Source of the DNA: Caldimonas tepidiphila
Lineage (GTDB): Bacteria; Pseudomonadota; Gammaproteobacteria; Burkholderiales; Burkholderiaceae_C
Assembly: GCF_003569765.1 (NCBI RefSeq)
Contig: NZ_QXMG01000022.1
Span: 22,444 to 86,443, forward strand
DNA length: 64,000 bases
Direction: 5' to 3'
The notes under the pieces are model-generated. The model was not told where the DNA came from. It saw nothing but the letters and a program-made list of their open reading frames with translations, and ran no database searches. Made by a program: the position numbers and the translations under genes. Each line of letters begins with the position of its first letter. Position 1 is the stretch's first letter. Of this stretch, positions 25,242 through 37,086 are shown one piece after another.

Positions 25242-26723
25242 TCAGACCGCGAGCGACTTCAGCACCGCCTGCACGCACCAGGCCATCAGGCCGCCGGGCA
25301 GCAGGCCGAGGCCGAGCACCGCGAGGCCGTTGACCGACAGCACGGCGCGCACGTCGCCGTTCATGCGGATCGGCGCGGTGTCCGTCGGCTCGTCGAAGTA
25401 CATCACCTTCACCACGCGCAGGTAGTAGAAGGCGCCGATCAGCGACAGCATCACGGCGATGATCGCCAGCCAGGTGTAGCCGCCGACGTTGGTCGTCAGC
25501 AGCGCCTGCAGCACGCTCAGCTTGGCGAAGAAGCCGACCGTCGGCGGCAGGCCGGCGAGCGAGAACATGAAGATCGCCATCACCGCGGCGTACCAGGGGC
25601 TGCGGCGCGCGAGGCCCTTGAGGTCGTCGAGCTCCTCGGCCTCGTGGCCGGCGCGGGCCAGCAGCATGATGATGCCGAAGGTGCCCAGCGTCGTCAGCAC
25701 GTAGGTGACGATGTAGTACATCGCCGAGCTGTAGGCGTTGGCGGCCGACAGCGTGTTGCCGTTGACCACGCCCGCGGTCATGCCGAGCAGCATGAAGCCC
25801 ATCTGCGCGATGGTCGAGTAGGCCAGCATGCGCTTGAGGTTGGTCTGGGCGATCGCGGCGAGGTTGCCGAGCACGAGCGAGGACACCGACAGCACGATCA
25901 GCATCTGCTGCCAGTCGACCGCGAGGCCGAGCATGCCCTCGACGAGCAGGCGCACGACGATCGCGAACGCGGCGAGCTCCGGGGCACCTGCGATCAGCAG
26001 CGTGACGGCGGTCGGGGCGCCCTGGTAGACGTCGGGCACCCACATGTGGAAGGGCACCGCGCCGAGCTTGAACGCCAGGCCCGCGACCACGAACACCAGG
26101 CCGAACACCAGCACCTGCCGGTTGATCTGGCCGGTGCCGATCGCCGCGAACACCTCGCCGAGCTCGAGCGAGCCGGTGGCGCCGTAGATCATCGACATGC
26201 CGTAGAGCAGGAAGCCGCTGGCCAGCGCGCCCAGCACGAAGTACTTCATCGCCGCCTCGGTGGACTGCGCGTGGTCGCGGCGCAGCGCCACCAGCGCGTA
26301 GAGCGCCAGCGCCTGGAGCTCGAGGCCCAGGTAGATCATCAGGAAGTTGTTCCCGCCGATCATGATGTGCAGGCCGAGCAGCGCCAGCATCGACAGCGTG
26401 AACAGCTCGCCCTTGAGCATCTCGCGCTCGCCGGCATAGGGCCGCGCGTAGACCAGCGTGACCATCACCGCGACGGTGGCGAAGAAGCCCAGCAGGCTGC
26501 CCATCGGGTCGGCGACCACCATGCCCTGCAGCGCGAACTCGGACAGCCCGGAGCTGAAGTGGCTGAACTGCCAGGCCGCGACCGCGGCGAGCGACAGCAT
26601 CGTCAGCACGTAGGTGAGCGTGCGGCGCGGGTCCTTCGAGAAGAGATCGATGATGGCGATGGCGCAGGCGGCCACCAGCAGCAGGATCTGGGGTTGGATC
26701 GCGATCCAGTTCATGTCGTTCAT
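25242..26723 (-). CDS. nuoN: NADH-quinone oxidoreductase subunit N
   Basis: The 493-residue protein is one of three antiporter-like membrane subunits of complex I, with about 14 membrane segments. The conserved proton-path segment FKLGAVPFHMWVPDVYQGAPTAVT is present around residues 218-241. It lies in the membrane arm next to NuoM. It ends the 14-gene nuo operon and follows nuoM by 13 bases, with a GAGGG ribosome site. Confidence 0.97.
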   Translation of the reverse strand: MNDMNWIAIQPQILLLVAACAIAIIDLFSKDPRRTLTYVLTMLSLAAVAAWQFSHFSSGLSEFALQGMVVADPMGSLLGFFATVAVMVTLVYARPYAGEREMLKGELFTLSMLALLGLHIMIGGNNFLMIYLGLELQALALYALVALRRDHAQSTEAAMKYFVLGALASGFLLYGMSMIYGATGSLELGEVFAAIGTGQINRQVLVFGLVFVVAGLAFKLGAVPFHMWVPDVYQGAPTAVTLLIAGAPELAAFAIVVRLLVEGMLGLAVDWQQMLIVLSVSSLVLGNLAAIAQTNLKRMLAYSTIAQMGFMLLGMTAGVVNGNTLSAANAYSSAMYYIVTYVLTTLGTFGIIMLLARAGHEAEELDDLKGLARRSPWYAAVMAIFMFSLAGLPPTVGFFAKLSVLQALLTTNVGGYTWLAIIAVMLSLIGAFYYLRVVKVMYFDEPTDTAPIRMNGDVRAVLSVNGLAVLGLGLLPGGLMAWCVQAVLKSLAV

Positions 26724-26736
26724 AGCGGTCGCGCCC

Positions 26737-28212
26737 TCACTGCAGTTTCGAGACGGCGACGTGCCGGAGCAGGTCGGTCACCGAGTGGTGCATCACGTCG
26801 GTGAAGGGTTTCGGATAGACGCCCATCCACAGCACGGCCACCGCCAGCACCGCGAGCATCAGGAACTCGCGGGCGTTGATGTCGGTGAGCGTGCGCACGT
26901 TGTCGTTGGTCACCGGGCCGAAGTAGACGCGCTTGTACATCCACAGCGTGTAGGAGGCGCCGAAGACCAGGGCGGTCGCGGCGATCGCGCCGAGCCAGAA
27001 GTTCACCTGCACGGTGCCGAGGATGACCATCCACTCGCCGACGAAGCCGGCGGTGCCGGGCAGGCCGGCATTGGCCATCGAGAACAGCAGCGCGAAGGCA
27101 GCGAACTTGGGCATCGTGTTGACGACGCCGCCGTAGTCACCGATCTGGCGCGAGTGCATGCGGTCGTAGAGCACCCCGATGCACAGGAACATCGCGCCCG
27201 AGACGAAGCCGTGCGAGATCATCTGCACGATCGCGCCCGAGACGCCGAGCTCGTTGAACAGGAAGAAGCCGAGCGTCACGAAGCCCATGTGGGCGACCGA
27301 CGAGTAGGCCACCAGCTTCTTCATGTCCTGCTGCACCAGCGCGACGAGGCCGATGTAGACCACCGCCACCAGCGACAGGCCGATCACGAGCCAGTCGAGC
27401 TCGCGGGTCGCGTCGGGCGCGATCGGCATCGAGAAGCGCAGGAAGCCGTAGGCGCCGAGCTTCAGCATGATCGCCGCCAGCACCACCGAGCCGCCGGTGG
27501 GCGCCTCGACGTGCGCGTCGGGCAGCCAGGTGTGCACCGGCCACATCGGCACCTTCACGGCGAAGGCCATGAAGAAGGCGCCGAACAGCAGCATCTGCGC
27601 ATCCAGCGGCAGCGGCAGGCGGTGCCAGGTCAGGATGTCGAAGCTGTAGTTGGACTTGTAGTACAGGTAGATCAGCGCCACCAGCATCAGCAGCGAGCCG
27701 AGCAGCGTGTACAGGAAGAACTTGAAGGCCGCATACACGCGGCGCGGACCGCCCCAGACGCCGATGATGATGTACATCGGGATCAGCGTGGCCTCGAAGA
27801 ACACGTAGAACAGCAGGCCGTCGAGCGCGCTGAACACGCCGACCATCAGGCCGGAGAGGATCAGGAAGGCGCCCATGTACTGGTTGGTGCGCTCGGTGAT
27901 GACTTCCCAGCCCGCGATCACGACGATGATCGTGATGAACGCGGTCAGCAGCACGAACCAGACGGAGATGCCGTCGACGCCGAGGTGGTAGCGCACGTTG
28001 AAGCGCTCGATCCACATCAGGCTCTCGACGAACTGCATCGCCGAGGTGCCGGCGTCGAAGCCGGTGTAGAGCGGGATCGTGACGGCGAAGCTCAGGATCG
28101 CGCCGACGAGCGCGATCCAGCGCACCATGCCGGCCTGGCTGTCGCGGCCGAGGCCGAGCAGCAGGACGCCGAAGGCGACCGGCAGCCAGATGGCGAGACT
28201 CAGGAGACCCAT
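26737..28212 (-). CDS. nuoM: NADH-quinone oxidoreductase subunit M
   Basis: The 491-residue antiporter-like subunit of complex I has about 14 membrane segments. The proton-path region FAVKVPMWPVHTWLPDAHVEAPTGGS is intact around residues 217-242, as is the essential glutamate region near VESLMWIE. GGAGG lies 5 bases before the ATG, 13 bases after nuoL. Length fits the family. Confidence 0.97.
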   Translation of the reverse strand: MGLLSLAIWLPVAFGVLLLGLGRDSQAGMVRWIALVGAILSFAVTIPLYTGFDAGTSAMQFVESLMWIERFNVRYHLGVDGISVWFVLLTAFITIIVVIAGWEVITERTNQYMGAFLILSGLMVGVFSALDGLLFYVFFEATLIPMYIIIGVWGGPRRVYAAFKFFLYTLLGSLLMLVALIYLYYKSNYSFDILTWHRLPLPLDAQMLLFGAFFMAFAVKVPMWPVHTWLPDAHVEAPTGGSVVLAAIMLKLGAYGFLRFSMPIAPDATRELDWLVIGLSLVAVVYIGLVALVQQDMKKLVAYSSVAHMGFVTLGFFLFNELGVSGAIVQMISHGFVSGAMFLCIGVLYDRMHSRQIGDYGGVVNTMPKFAAFALLFSMANAGLPGTAGFVGEWMVILGTVQVNFWLGAIAATALVFGASYTLWMYKRVYFGPVTNDNVRTLTDINAREFLMLAVLAVAVLWMGVYPKPFTDVMHHSVTDLLRHVAVSKLQ

Positions 28213-28225
28213 GTGCGCCTCCCGA

Positions 28226-30247
28226 TCAGCGGTTGAACAGCACGAACCAGGTCATCAGCGCGAAGACGCCGATGATCATGACCAGTGCGTAGTGGTAGAT
28301 GTAGCCCGACTGGAGGCGGCGCACGACGCCCGCGAACCAGCCGACCAGCTTGGCGGAGCCGTTGACCGCGACACCGTCGATCAGCGCCATGTCGCCGCCC
28401 TTCCACAGCCCCACGCCGAAGACGCGGGCGCCCCTCGCGAAGAGGTTCTCGTTGATCCAGTCCATGTAGTACTTGTTTTCCATGATGCGCAGGATCGGGC
28501 CCGAGCGCGCCTTGATGGCTGCGGGAATCTCGGGCTTGACCATGTAGAACACGTAGGCGAGCACGACGCCGGCGAGCGCGAGCCAGAACGGCGCGGTCTG
28601 CAGGCCGTGCAGCGCCATGCCCATGGCGCCGTGGAACTCCTCGGCGAGGTGGGCCATCGCCGGGTGCGCCTCGGTGTTCACGAAGATCGCATCCTTCAGG
28701 AAGTCGCCGAACAGCATCGGCTGGATCGTCAGGTAGCCGATCACGACCGAGGGGATGGCCAGCAGCGCCAGCGGCACCCACACCACCCACGGCGACTCGT
28801 GCGGCTTCTGGCCGGGGGCCAGGCCGTGGTGGTGGTCGTGGTCGGGCTCCTCGTCGCTGTGGTGGTCACCGTGGTGGTGCTGCCCGAAGTGCTCCTTGCC
28901 GTGGAAGACGAGGAAGTACATGCGGAACGAGTAGAAGGCCGTGACGAACACGCCTGCGATCACCGCGAAGGTCGCGAAGCCGGCGGCCGGCAGGTTGCTC
29001 GACTGCACCGCGATGATGATGCTGTCCTTCGAGTAGAAGCCCGAGAACAGGGGCGTTCCGATCAGCGCGAGCGACCCGAGCAGCGAGGTGATCCAGGTGA
29101 TGGGCATGTACTTGCGCAGGCCGCCCATGTTGCGGATGTCCTGGTCGTGGTGCATGCCGATGATCACCGAGCCCGCGCCGAGGAACAGCAGCGCCTTGAA
29201 GAAGGCGTGCGTCATCAGGTGGAACACCGCGACCGAGTAGGCCGAGGCGCCGAGCGCCACCGTCATGTAGCCGAGCTGCGACAGCGTCGAGTACGCGACC
29301 ACGCGCTTGATGTCGTTCTGGATGATGCCGAGGAAGCCCATGAAGAGGGCCGTGATCGCGCCGATGATCAGGATGAAGTTCAGCGCGGCGTCCGACAGCT
29401 CGAACAGCGGGGACATGCGCGACACCATGAAGATGCCCGCGGTCACCATGGTGGCCGCGTGGATCAGCGCGGAGATCGGCGTCGGGCCTTCCATCGAGTC
29501 CGGCAGCCAGACGTGCAGCGGGAACTGCGCCGACTTGCCCATCGCGCCGATGAACAGGCAGATGCAGATCACCGTGATCAGCAGCCACTCGGTGCCGGGG
29601 AAGATCAGCGTGCCGAGCTCGGGAGCGCGCGCGAAGATCTCGGTGTAGTTGAGCGTGCCGGTGTAGGCGACGATCAGGCCGATGCCGAGGATGAAGCCGA
29701 AGTCGCCGACCCGGTTGACCAGGAAGGCCTTCATGTTGGCGAAGATCGCGCTCGGCTTGTTGAACCAGAAGCCGATCAGCAGGTAGGACACCAGGCCCAC
29801 CGCCTCCCAGCCGAAGAAGAGCTGCAGCAGGTTGTTGCTCATGACCAGCATGAGCATCGAGAACGTGAACAGCGAGATGTAGGAGAAGAAGCGCTGGTAG
29901 CCGGGGTCCTCCTCCATGTAGCCGATGGTGTAGATATGCACCATCAGCGACACGAAGGTGACGACCACCATCATCATCGCGGTCAGGCCGTCGACGAGGA
30001 AGCCGACTTCCATCTTCAGGCCGCCGAGCACCATCCATTCGTAGATGGTGGCGTTGAAGCGCGCGCCGTCCACCGCCACCTGCTTGAGCACGAGGGCGGA
30101 GATGACGAAGGCGATCGCGACGCCGAGGATCGTGAAGACGTGGGCGCCGCGGCGGCCGATGAAGCTGCCGAACAGGCCGGCGAGGATGGCTCCGAGCAGC
30201 GGTGCCAGCGGCACCGCCAGGAGCAGGGTCGAAGAGAGCTCGTTCAT
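28226..30247 (-). CDS. nuoL: NADH-quinone oxidoreductase subunit L
   Basis: The 673-residue protein is the distal antiporter-like subunit of complex I, with the long lateral helix at its C-terminal end. GKSAQFPLHVWLPDSMEGPTPISALIHAATMV is present near residues 233-264. A cytoplasmic loop around residues 455-490 is very rich in histidine and acidic residues (HHHGDHHSDEEPDHDHHHG), longer than in E. coli and likely able to bind metal. It follows nuoK by 24 bases. Confidence 0.97.
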   Translation of the reverse strand: MNELSSTLLLAVPLAPLLGAILAGLFGSFIGRRGAHVFTILGVAIAFVISALVLKQVAVDGARFNATIYEWMVLGGLKMEVGFLVDGLTAMMMVVVTFVSLMVHIYTIGYMEEDPGYQRFFSYISLFTFSMLMLVMSNNLLQLFFGWEAVGLVSYLLIGFWFNKPSAIFANMKAFLVNRVGDFGFILGIGLIVAYTGTLNYTEIFARAPELGTLIFPGTEWLLITVICICLFIGAMGKSAQFPLHVWLPDSMEGPTPISALIHAATMVTAGIFMVSRMSPLFELSDAALNFILIIGAITALFMGFLGIIQNDIKRVVAYSTLSQLGYMTVALGASAYSVAVFHLMTHAFFKALLFLGAGSVIIGMHHDQDIRNMGGLRKYMPITWITSLLGSLALIGTPLFSGFYSKDSIIIAVQSSNLPAAGFATFAVIAGVFVTAFYSFRMYFLVFHGKEHFGQHHHGDHHSDEEPDHDHHHGLAPGQKPHESPWVVWVPLALLAIPSVVIGYLTIQPMLFGDFLKDAIFVNTEAHPAMAHLAEEFHGAMGMALHGLQTAPFWLALAGVVLAYVFYMVKPEIPAAIKARSGPILRIMENKYYMDWINENLFARGARVFGVGLWKGGDMALIDGVAVNGSAKLVGWFAGVVRRLQSGYIYHYALVMIIGVFALMTWFVLFNR

Positions 30248-30271
30248 GTTGTGACTTTTCCGCTCCGCGCT

Positions 30272-30580
30272 TTAGCCCTTGAGGGTGTCCAGCTCGCTGA
30301 CGTTGATCGTCTCGCGATTGCGGAACAGCACCACCAGGATCGCCAGGCCGATGGCCGATTCGGCCGCCGCCACCGTCAGGATGAAGAACACGAACACCTG
30401 GCCGGCCATGTCGCCCAGGTAGTGCGAGAAGGCGACGAAGTTCAGGTTGACCGCCAGCAGCATCAGCTCGATCGCCATCAGCAGCACGATCAGGTTCTTG
30501 CGGTTCATGAAGATGCCGATCACCGACATCGCGAACAGGATCGCGCCCAGCGAAAGGTAATGTCCGAGCGTGAGCGTCAT
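30272..30580 (-). CDS. nuoK: NADH-quinone oxidoreductase subunit K
   Basis: The 102-residue subunit has three membrane segments and the two conserved glutamates of the proton path: one in [13 protein letters not shown] and one in [11 protein letters not shown]. The ATG overlaps the nuoJ stop by ATGA, so translation is coupled. Confidence 0.97.
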   Translation of the reverse strand: MTLTLGHYLSLGAILFAMSVIGIFMNRKNLIVLLMAIELMLLAVNLNFVAFSHYLGDMAGQVFVFFILTVAAAESAIGLAILVVLFRNRETINVSELDTLKG

Positions 30581-31224
30581 GCCTGGCCTCCATTCGGCGC
30601 AGCTTGTTGTTCGGTCGAGGCGGCGGCCTCGCGCGCCACCGGCACGTTCACGATGCGCAGGCGCTGCGCCTTGGTCACGCGCACCTGCTCGGCCGGGTCG
30701 GTCCAGCGCGAGTCCTTGCGGCGGCGCATCGTCAGCGCGATCGCGGCGATGATCGCGACGAGCAGGATCACCGCGGCGATCTCGAGCGGATACAGGTACT
30801 GGGTGTAGAGCACCACGCCGAGCGCCTTGGTGTTGCCGAGCTGCGCGAGCTCGGGCGCCATCGGCTGCACCTCGCTGAGGCGGAAGCCGCCAAGCAGCAC
30901 CACCGCCATCTCCAGCGCGATCACCACGCCGATCACCGCGGCGAGCGGGAAGTGCTTCCAGAAGCCGTCGCGCACCTGCTCGTTGTTGAAGTCGAGCATC
31001 ATCACGACGAAGAGGAACAGCACCATGACCGCGCCGACGTAGACGAGCACCAGCGCGATGGCAAGGAACTCGGCGCGCAGCAGCATCCACACGCAGGACG
31101 CGTTGAAGAAGGCAAGCACCAGGTAGAGGGCCGCATGCACGGTGCTGCGGGCGGTGATCACGCGGAATCCTGCGAAGAGCAGGACCGCGGAGAAGACGTA
31201 AAAGAGCGCGGTCGTGGTATCCAT
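30577..31224 (-). CDS. nuoJ: NADH-quinone oxidoreductase subunit J
   Basis: The 215-residue membrane subunit has five hydrophobic segments, including the [19 protein letters not shown] segment that holds the pi-bulge helix in complex I structures. ATG 31224 gives the standard MDTTTALFY start; an upstream in-frame ATG has no ribosome site. The C-terminal tail of about 25 residues is polar and Gln/Ala-rich. Confidence 0.96.
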   Translation of the reverse strand: MDTTTALFYVFSAVLLFAGFRVITARSTVHAALYLVLAFFNASCVWMLLRAEFLAIALVLVYVGAVMVLFLFVVMMLDFNNEQVRDGFWKHFPLAAVIGVVIALEMAVVLLGGFRLSEVQPMAPELAQLGNTKALGVVLYTQYLYPLEIAAVILLVAIIAAIALTMRRRKDSRWTDPAEQVRVTKAQRLRIVNVPVAREAAASTEQQAAPNGGQA

Positions 31225-31286
31225 GTCGTTCTCTGTTTTCGGGCTGGCCGGCCTCCACGCCGGCATCTCGTGGGCTCCGCCGGGTT

Positions 31287-31784
31287 TCAGCGGTAGCGCG
31301 CGTCAGCCTCCTTAGCGGCCGCGATCTCCTTCTCGTAGCGGTCGCCCACCGCGAGCAGCATGTCCTTCGTGAAGTACAGGTCGCCGCGCTTCTCGCCGTG
31401 GTACTCGAGGATGTTGGTCTCGACGATCGAGTCGACCGGGCAGCTCTCCTCGCAGAAGCCGCAGAAGATGCACTTGGTCAGGTCGATGTCGTAGCGCGTC
31501 GTGCGGCGCGAGCCGTCGGCGCGGATGTCGGACTCGATCGTGATCGCCATCGCGGGGCACACCGCCTCGCACAGCTTGCAGGCGATGCAGCGCTCCTCGC
31601 CGTTCTCGTAGCGGCGCAGCGCGTGCAGGCCGCGGAAGCGCGGCGACAGCGGCGTCTTCTCCTCGGGGAACTGCACCGTGATGTTGCGCGACAGAAAGTG
31701 CCGGCCCGTGAGGGCCAGCCCCTTGAAGAGCTCCGTCAACATGAAGCTGTTGACGAAATGCTTGATGGAAGCTACAGCAGACAT
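31287..31784 (-). CDS. nuoI: NADH-quinone oxidoreductase subunit I (two 4Fe-4S)
   Basis: The 165-residue subunit carries clusters N6a and N6b in two ferredoxin motifs, C66/C69/C72/C76 ([12 protein letters not shown]) and C105/C108/C111/C115 ([12 protein letters not shown]), linking NuoG to the N2 cluster of NuoB. An N-terminal helix anchors it to the membrane arm. GAGG lies about 9 bases before the ATG. Confidence 0.98.
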   Translation of the reverse strand: MSAVASIKHFVNSFMLTELFKGLALTGRHFLSRNITVQFPEEKTPLSPRFRGLHALRRYENGEERCIACKLCEAVCPAMAITIESDIRADGSRRTTRYDIDLTKCIFCGFCEESCPVDSIVETNILEYHGEKRGDLYFTKDMLLAVGDRYEKEIAAAKEADARYR

Positions 31785-31812
31785 GGTTTTTTACCTCGTC
31801 GACTTCCGCGGC

Positions 31813-32877
31813 TCAGGGCCAGATGTTCCAGGGCGACTGCATCCACAGTCCGATCACCACGAGCCACACCAGCGTCACCGGAATGAAGATCTTCCAGCCC
31901 AGGCGCATGATCTGGTCGTAGCGGAAGCGCGGGAAGGTCGCGCGGATCCACAGGAACATCGTGACGAGCACGAAGGTCTTGATCCCCAGCCAGATCCAGC
32001 CCGGGATCCAGTTGAACAGTGCGCTGTCGATCGGGGGCAGCCAGCCACCGAAGAACATCAGCGCGGCGAGTGCGGCGATCAGGATCATGTTCGCGTACTC
32101 GGCCAGGAAGAACATCGCGAAGGCCATGCCGGAGTACTCGATCATGTGACCGGCGACGATCTCAGACTCGCCCTCGACGACGTCGAAGGGATGGCGGTTC
32201 GTCTCGGCGATGCCGGAGATGAAGTACACCACGCAGATCGGCAGCAGCGGCAGCCAGTTCCACGACAGGAAGGTCAGGCCCATCTCGGCCATCTGCCCAC
32301 GCGACTGGCTCATGACGATCTCGGTCATGTTCAGGCTGCCGGCGACCATCAGCACCACGACGAAGCAGAAGCCCATCGCGATCTCGTAGGACACCATCTG
32401 CGCGGACGCGCGCAGCGCGCCCAGGAAGGCGTACTTCGAGTTCGAGGCCCAGCCGGCGATGATCACGCCGTAGACCTCGAGCGAGGTGATGGCCATCAGG
32501 AACAGCAGGCCGGCGTTGATGTTGGCCAGCGCCACGTCCGGGCCGAACGGCACCACCGCCCACGCAGCCAGCGCCGGCATGATGGTCATGATCGGCGCCA
32601 GGAAGAACAGGCCCTTGTTCGCCGCGGTCGGGGCGATGATCTCCTTGAAGATCAGCTTGACCGCGTCGGCGATCGGCTGCAGCAGGCCGAAGGGACCGAC
32701 CCGGTTCGGACCGGGGCGGATCTGCGTCCAGCCGATGGCCTTGCGCTCCCACAGCGTCAGGTAGGCGACACAGATCATCAGCGGCAGCACCACCGCGACG
32801 ATCTTCACGAGCGACCACACCAGCGGCCACAGGCCGCCGAGGGTGGTCTGGCCGTAGCCAGTGATGGTTTCAAGCAT
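31813..32877 (-). CDS. nuoH: NADH-quinone oxidoreductase subunit H
   Basis: The 354-residue membrane subunit forms most of the quinone chamber of complex I and has eight membrane segments. The conserved [20 protein letters not shown] block lies near residues 48-67, and the acidic loop [20 protein letters not shown] near 219-238. GGGAG precedes the ATG. Confidence 0.98.
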   Translation of the reverse strand: MLETITGYGQTTLGGLWPLVWSLVKIVAVVLPLMICVAYLTLWERKAIGWTQIRPGPNRVGPFGLLQPIADAVKLIFKEIIAPTAANKGLFFLAPIMTIMPALAAWAVVPFGPDVALANINAGLLFLMAITSLEVYGVIIAGWASNSKYAFLGALRASAQMVSYEIAMGFCFVVVLMVAGSLNMTEIVMSQSRGQMAEMGLTFLSWNWLPLLPICVVYFISGIAETNRHPFDVVEGESEIVAGHMIEYSGMAFAMFFLAEYANMILIAALAALMFFGGWLPPIDSALFNWIPGWIWLGIKTFVLVTMFLWIRATFPRFRYDQIMRLGWKIFIPVTLVWLVVIGLWMQSPWNIWP

Positions 32878-32903
32878 TGCGGTCTCCCTCTCGCCTCACG
32901 CCC

Positions 32904-35228
32904 TCATTGCGCCCGCTCGACGCGGATCGGACCGAACATCGCGCCGAGCGCGGCGGTCGCCGGGTGGCCGGCGGCCACGCGCACGCACTGCGCCGGCAGC
33001 GACGCGTCGGGCACTGCCAGCAGCTCCACTGCCGCGCCGCCCTGGCTCACGCGCACCCTGGCGCCCGGCGCCAGACCGAGCTGCGACCACAGCGCTGCCG
33101 GCAGCCAGGCCACCGGCGGACGCGCGTCGGCCGTCATCTGCAGCGACGGGGCACGGCGCACCAGCGCGTCGGAGCTGTAGATCGGCACGTGCGCGATGCG
33201 CTCGAGGCCGCCCGCCGCGGCCGGTGCCGAAGCCTTCACCTGCGACGCGACCGCGCGGTTGTCGAGGCGCGAGCGCAGCTGCTCGACGTCGCCCAGCGCC
33301 TCGGCACGCACTTCCTCGGAGGTCTCCTGCGCGAAGCCCTGCAGGCCCAGCACGTTGCCGAGCACGCGCAGCACCTTCCACGCCGGACGGGTCTCGCCCT
33401 GCGGCTTGGCCACGCCGAAGAAGCTCTGCACGCGGCCCTCGGCGTTGACGAAGGTGCCCGAGGTCTCGGCGAAGGGCGCGATCGGCAGCAGCACGTCGGC
33501 GTAGTCGAGCGCGGCGGTCTTGAACGCCGTCATCGCGACGACCATCTCGGCGCCGTGCATCACCTTCAGCGCCTGTGCCGCATTGGCGGCATCGAGCTCG
33601 GGCTCGACGTTCAGCAGCAGGTAGGCCTTGAGCGACTCGGTCAGCATCTGGCCGGCGTTGAGGCCGCCCTGTCCGGGCATCGCCTTCACGAGCTGCGCGC
33701 CGACGGTGTTGGCGGCCTCGCTCAGGTAGCCGACGGTCGCGCCGGTCTGCTCGGCGATCCAGTTCGCGACGGCCAGCAGCGCATCGGCCTGCGGGTGCTG
33801 CGCGGCGGCGTTGCCGAGCAGCACCGCCTTGTGCTCGCCCGACAGCAGCGAGCGCGCGACGACCACGGCCGGCTCGGTCGCCTCGCCACCGAACGGCGAC
33901 GCGGCGCCACGCTCGGCAGCGACCGCAGCGGCCACGTTGGCCAGCGCCCGCAGCCAGGCGCTCGGCTCGGCGATCGTGGTCGAGGCCATCGGCATCAGCC
34001 AGTCGTCGGCCAGCGCATGCAGGCTATGCACCTGGCAGCCGCGCTTGGCGGCCTGGCGCAGGCGCTGCGCGAACAGCGGGTGGTCCTTGCGCAGGAAGGA
34101 GCCGACCACCAGCGCGCGCTGCAGCGTCGACAGCGACGCGATCGAGGTGCCGAGCCAGCGTGCGCCCTGCCCTGCCGCGAAGTCGGCATGGCGGGTGCGG
34201 AAGTCGATGTTCTCGCTGCCGAGGCCGCGCACGAGCTTGGCCAGCAGGTGCAGCTCCTCCACCGTGCTGTGCGCGGTGCCGAGCGCGCCGATGCTGTGCG
34301 CGCCGTGCTGCTCCCTGATCTGCTTGAGGCCGTTGGCGACGTACTCGAGCGCCGTGGTCCAGTCCACCTCGCGCCACTGGCCGCCCTGCTTGAGCATCGG
34401 CTGCGTCAGGCGCTCGTTGGCGTTCAGCGCCTCGTACGAGAAACGGTCGCGGTCGGCGATCCAGCACTCGTTGACCGCCTCGTTCTCGAGCGGCAGCACG
34501 CGCATCACGCGGCCGGCGCGCACCTGCACGATCAGGTTCGAGCCGGTCGAGTCGTGCGGACTGACCGACTTGCGGCGCGACAGCTCCCACGGACGCGCCG
34601 AGTAGCGGTAGGGCTTGCTCGTGATCGCGCCGACCGGGCACAGGTCGATCATGTTGCCCGACAGCTCGGAGTCGACCGTGTCGCCGACGAAGCTCATGAT
34701 CTCGGAGTGCTCGCCGCGGTTGACCATGCCGAGCTCCATCTGCCCGGCGATCTCCTGGCCGAAGCGGACGCAGCGCGTGCAGTGGATGCAGCGCGTCATC
34801 TCCTCGAGCGACAGCAGCGGGCCGACGTCCTTGTGGAACACGACGCGCTTTTCCTCGGCGTAGCGCGAGTTCGAGGCGCCGTAGCCGACGGCGAGGTCCT
34901 GCAGCTGGCACTCGCCGCCCTGGTCGCAGATCGGGCAGTCGAGCGGGTGGTTGATCAGCAGGAATTCCATCACGCCCTGCTGCGCCTTGACCGCCTTGTC
35001 GCTCTTCGTGCGCACGATCATGCCCTGCGTCACCGGGGTGGCACAGGCGGGCAGCGGCTTCGGTGCCTTCTCGACCTCGACGAGGCACATGCGGCAGTTC
35101 GCCGCGATCGACAGCTTCTTGTGATAGCAGAAATGCGGGACGTAGGTGCCGGCCTTCTCGGCAGCATGCATGACCATGCTGCCCTCGGGCACTTCCACCT
35201 TCTTCCCGTCGAGTTCGATTTCAACCAT
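32904..35228 (-). CDS. nuoG: NADH-quinone oxidoreductase subunit G
   Basis: The 774-residue subunit has, in order: a 2Fe-2S ferredoxin domain (cysteines in FCYHKKLSIAANCRMC), a His-Cys3 cluster motif (HPLDCPICDQGGECQLQD), a 4Fe-4S motif (CIHCTRCVRFG), and a molybdopterin-oxidoreductase-like domain that has lost its cofactor role. It passes electrons from NuoE/F to NuoI. The C-terminal half is Ala-rich and divergent, as is usual. Confidence 0.97.
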   Translation of the reverse strand: MVEIELDGKKVEVPEGSMVMHAAEKAGTYVPHFCYHKKLSIAANCRMCLVEVEKAPKPLPACATPVTQGMIVRTKSDKAVKAQQGVMEFLLINHPLDCPICDQGGECQLQDLAVGYGASNSRYAEEKRVVFHKDVGPLLSLEEMTRCIHCTRCVRFGQEIAGQMELGMVNRGEHSEIMSFVGDTVDSELSGNMIDLCPVGAITSKPYRYSARPWELSRRKSVSPHDSTGSNLIVQVRAGRVMRVLPLENEAVNECWIADRDRFSYEALNANERLTQPMLKQGGQWREVDWTTALEYVANGLKQIREQHGAHSIGALGTAHSTVEELHLLAKLVRGLGSENIDFRTRHADFAAGQGARWLGTSIASLSTLQRALVVGSFLRKDHPLFAQRLRQAAKRGCQVHSLHALADDWLMPMASTTIAEPSAWLRALANVAAAVAAERGAASPFGGEATEPAVVVARSLLSGEHKAVLLGNAAAQHPQADALLAVANWIAEQTGATVGYLSEAANTVGAQLVKAMPGQGGLNAGQMLTESLKAYLLLNVEPELDAANAAQALKVMHGAEMVVAMTAFKTAALDYADVLLPIAPFAETSGTFVNAEGRVQSFFGVAKPQGETRPAWKVLRVLGNVLGLQGFAQETSEEVRAEALGDVEQLRSRLDNRAVASQVKASAPAAAGGLERIAHVPIYSSDALVRRAPSLQMTADARPPVAWLPAALWSQLGLAPGARVRVSQGGAAVELLAVPDASLPAQCVRVAAGHPATAALGAMFGPIRVERAQ

Positions 35229-35242
35229 GGTGCTTCGGGTCC

Positions 35243-36586
<1,344 letters not shown>

Positions 36587-36600
36587 CTTCTTCGCCTTCC

Positions 36601-37086
36601 TTACTTGGCGGCAGCCTTGAGCGTGTCGAGCAGCGCGTCGAGGCGCTCCTCGCTCATGAAGCTGCACATCTGGCGGTCGTTGACCAGCAGCACCGGCGCG
36701 TCGGCGCAGGCGCCGAGGCACTCGCTCTCCTGCACGGTGATCGCGCCGTCGGGCGTCGTGCCGCCGAGCTCGACGCCAAGCCTGGTCGCGACGTACTCGG
36801 CCGCCTTGCGGCCGTTGCGCAGCTGGCAGGGCAGGTTGGTGCAGACGTTCAGCTTGAACTTGCCGGCCGGCCGCTGGTTGTACATGTTGTAGAAGGTCAC
36901 GACCTCGTGCACGGCGATCGCCGGCATGCCGAGGTAGTCGGCCACGGCCTTCTCCCACTCGGCCGAGACCCAGCCCTGCTCCTGCTGCACGATCGACAGG
37001 CAGGCCATCACGGCGGACTGCTTCTGGTCGGCCGGGTACTTCGCGACCTCGCGATCGAAACGGGCTTTGGTGGCTTGCGAGATCAT
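36601..37086 (-). CDS. nuoE: NADH-quinone oxidoreductase subunit E (2Fe-2S)
   Basis: The 161-residue thioredoxin-fold subunit holds cluster N1a through C82, C87, C123 and C127. It binds NuoF at the tip of the peripheral arm. Its start overlaps the nuoD stop by four bases (ATGA). Confidence 0.98.
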   Translation of the reverse strand: MISQATKARFDREVAKYPADQKQSAVMACLSIVQQEQGWVSAEWEKAVADYLGMPAIAVHEVVTFYNMYNQRPAGKFKLNVCTNLPCQLRNGRKAAEYVATRLGVELGGTTPDGAITVQESECLGACADAPVLLVNDRQMCSFMSEERLDALLDTLKAAAK

